Origin: an uncultured Desulfovibrio sp.
GTDB taxonomy: Bacteria > Desulfobacterota > Desulfovibrionia > Desulfovibrionales > Desulfovibrionaceae
Assembly (NCBI RefSeq): GCF_944324525.1
Contig: NZ_CALUWS010000021.1
Location: 1-48,900, forward strand
DNA: 48,900 nt
Reading direction: 5' to 3'
Shown: positions 48,300 to 48,900 of the stretch, piece by piece
Numbering within the stretch: the stretch's first letter is position 1
Layout of the letters: every line of letters begins with the position of its first letter
Position numbers and translations under genes: made by a program
The notes under the pieces: model-generated
Database searches by the model: none
The model's input: only the letters and a program-made list of their open reading frames with translations
Told to the model about the DNA's origin: nothing

Positions 48300-48352
48300 G
48301 TGGGGGGAAGGGGACCCCGCGCCTCGCGCGGGCGGTGTCCCCTTCCCCCCAC
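48300..48352 (+). terminator. Long hairpin after the PFL gene
   Basis: Outer stem of 16 bp (GTGGGGGGAAGGGGAC at 48300-48315 with 48337-48352) stacked on an inner 7-bp stem CCCGCGC-CTC-GCGCGGG (48316-48332). No U-run follows. It resembles the purine-arm hairpins at 3968 and 28877 and probably marks the transcript end. Confidence 0.7.
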
Positions 48353-48510
48353 GCCCCCCATCCCTCCCCCGCGCGCTTTATCCAGGCAATGGTGCGCTGT
48401 CGTATCGTCCCGGCTTTCCTTCATTGACATCAAGCGTAACGCAACAACTGCTCTCGCCGTCGTTTCGGCCGTCTTTCGGAGCTTCCCTGCTTCCTGTCTT
48501 TCCAGTTACG

Positions 48511-48900
48511 CCGCCGGGAGACCGGCGGACAAAGTGGCGGCAGGCGCGTTGCGAAAGCTTGGAGCGACCAGAGTAAAGTTTTCGAGGGGAGGGGGACCTC
48601 TCCTCTTTTTTTCTGCCGCCATCCGGCGTAGCTTTTTTCCCTGCCTTTTTGTCATGTCGCCGGGGGACCGGCAGGCAAAGTGGCGGCAGGCGCGTTACGA
48701 AAGCTTGGAGCGACCAGAGTAAAGTTTTCGAGGGGAGGGGGATCTCTCCTCTTTTTTTCTGCCGCCATCCGGCGTAGCTTTTTTTCCTGCCTTTTTGCCA
48801 TGCCGCCGGGGGACCGGCGGACAAAGTGGCGGCAGGCGCGTTACGAAAGCTTGGAGCGACCAGAGTAAAGTTTTCGAGGGGAGGGGGCGCGGGGGAGGGG
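48511..48900 (+). repeat. 146-bp tandem repeat, at least 2.7 units
   Basis: Units start at 48511, 48657 and 48803, each with (C/T)CGCCGGG(A/G)GACCGGC, then GCAGGCGCGTT and CGAAAGCTTGGAGCGACC, then a terminator-like hairpin GAGGGGAGGGGG / CTCTCCTC with a T-run. Spacing is exactly 146 bp twice. A shorter, diverged start of a unit is seen from about 48470. The last unit is cut by the window end. Confidence 0.93.

Larger units (their letters stand above)
48275..48900. other. Gene-free right end with hairpin and tandem repeats
   Basis: 626 bp after the PFL gene. It holds a long double hairpin (48300-48352), about 150 bp without recognised features and then 146-bp tandem units running off the window. 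Open frames that cross the units carry no ribosome site and simply repeat the same translated sequence. Confidence 0.7.

Noticed and set aside
48300-48868. Open frames crossing the right-end tandem units
   Set aside because: The translated sequence just repeats with the 146-bp unit and each frame ends at the same unit position; there is no start signal.
48511-48900. Possible CRISPR array
   Set aside because: Units are 146 bp and repeated in full; there are no short repeats with unique spacers and no cas genes.

Overview
The window is high-GC Gram-negative DNA. It fits a Desulfovibrionaceae sulfate reducer, probably Desulfovibrio sensu stricto. The basis is the lysS-lolC-lolD-bamA-skp-fabZ envelope block, the ACT-domain plus PFL/UPF0210 pair, a two-gene SufC/SufB-type Fe-S system, LPS heptose synthesis and protein sequence style. 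This assignment rests on gene content recognised by eye, not on a search. No integrase, transposase, CRISPR array, rRNA or phage gene is visible.

Layout. 1-2226 (minus): tRNA-CAU and a minimal sufC-sufBD unit. 2532-3503 (plus): hldD, for the LPS heptose precursor. 3504-4266: a repeat mosaic. 4267-12551 (minus): a surface-glycan cluster with three GT-B glycosyltransferases, a zinc-ribbon methyltransferase and two adjacent radical SAM enzymes. 12686-14096: an AT-rich sulfotransferase cassette flanked by a 57-bp direct repeat that copies the 3' end of the Memo-family gene; the sulfotransferase carries a (GA)12 tract typical of phase-variable loci. 15121-19775 (minus): pyrL-like leader/attenuator, pyrB, pyrC, a methyltransferase and succinate-semialdehyde dehydrogenase. 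19931-22680 (plus): YitT protein, amidohydrolase, Hpt protein. 22759-27492 (plus): a complete livJHMGF branched-chain amino acid transporter. 27842-28651: an orphan membrane protein between two related repeats. 28948-31940 (minus): a complete polar amino acid ABC transporter. 32092-33495 (plus): a WbaP-type initiating sugar-phosphate transferase. 33763-45152 (minus): lysS, lolC, lolD, bamA, an AmiC-type amidase, skp, fabZ and a glycosyltransferase. 45410-48274 (plus): a double ACT protein, a secreted unknown and the PFL protein. 48275-48900: a long hairpin and 146-bp tandem repeats that run off the window.

How it fits together. Much of the window serves the envelope: heptose supply, an initiating transferase, glycosyltransferases, a sulfotransferase, the Lol and Bam machineries, FabZ and a periplasmic amidase. 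Nutrient uptake (two ABC systems) and pyrimidine synthesis make up most of the rest.

The most unusual signals are: (1) a 42-codon pyrL-like leader ORF whose reading frame runs through an intrinsic terminator and ends overlapping the pyrB start codon; (2) two families of 140-150 bp MITE-like repeats (called A and B here) with TA-type ends, six copies of which begin exactly at the TAG stop codon of a gene; family B is always co-directional with transcription and folds into three stems with compensatory changes; (3) the (GA)12 sulfotransferase cassette; (4) the paired radical SAM enzymes inside the glycan cluster.
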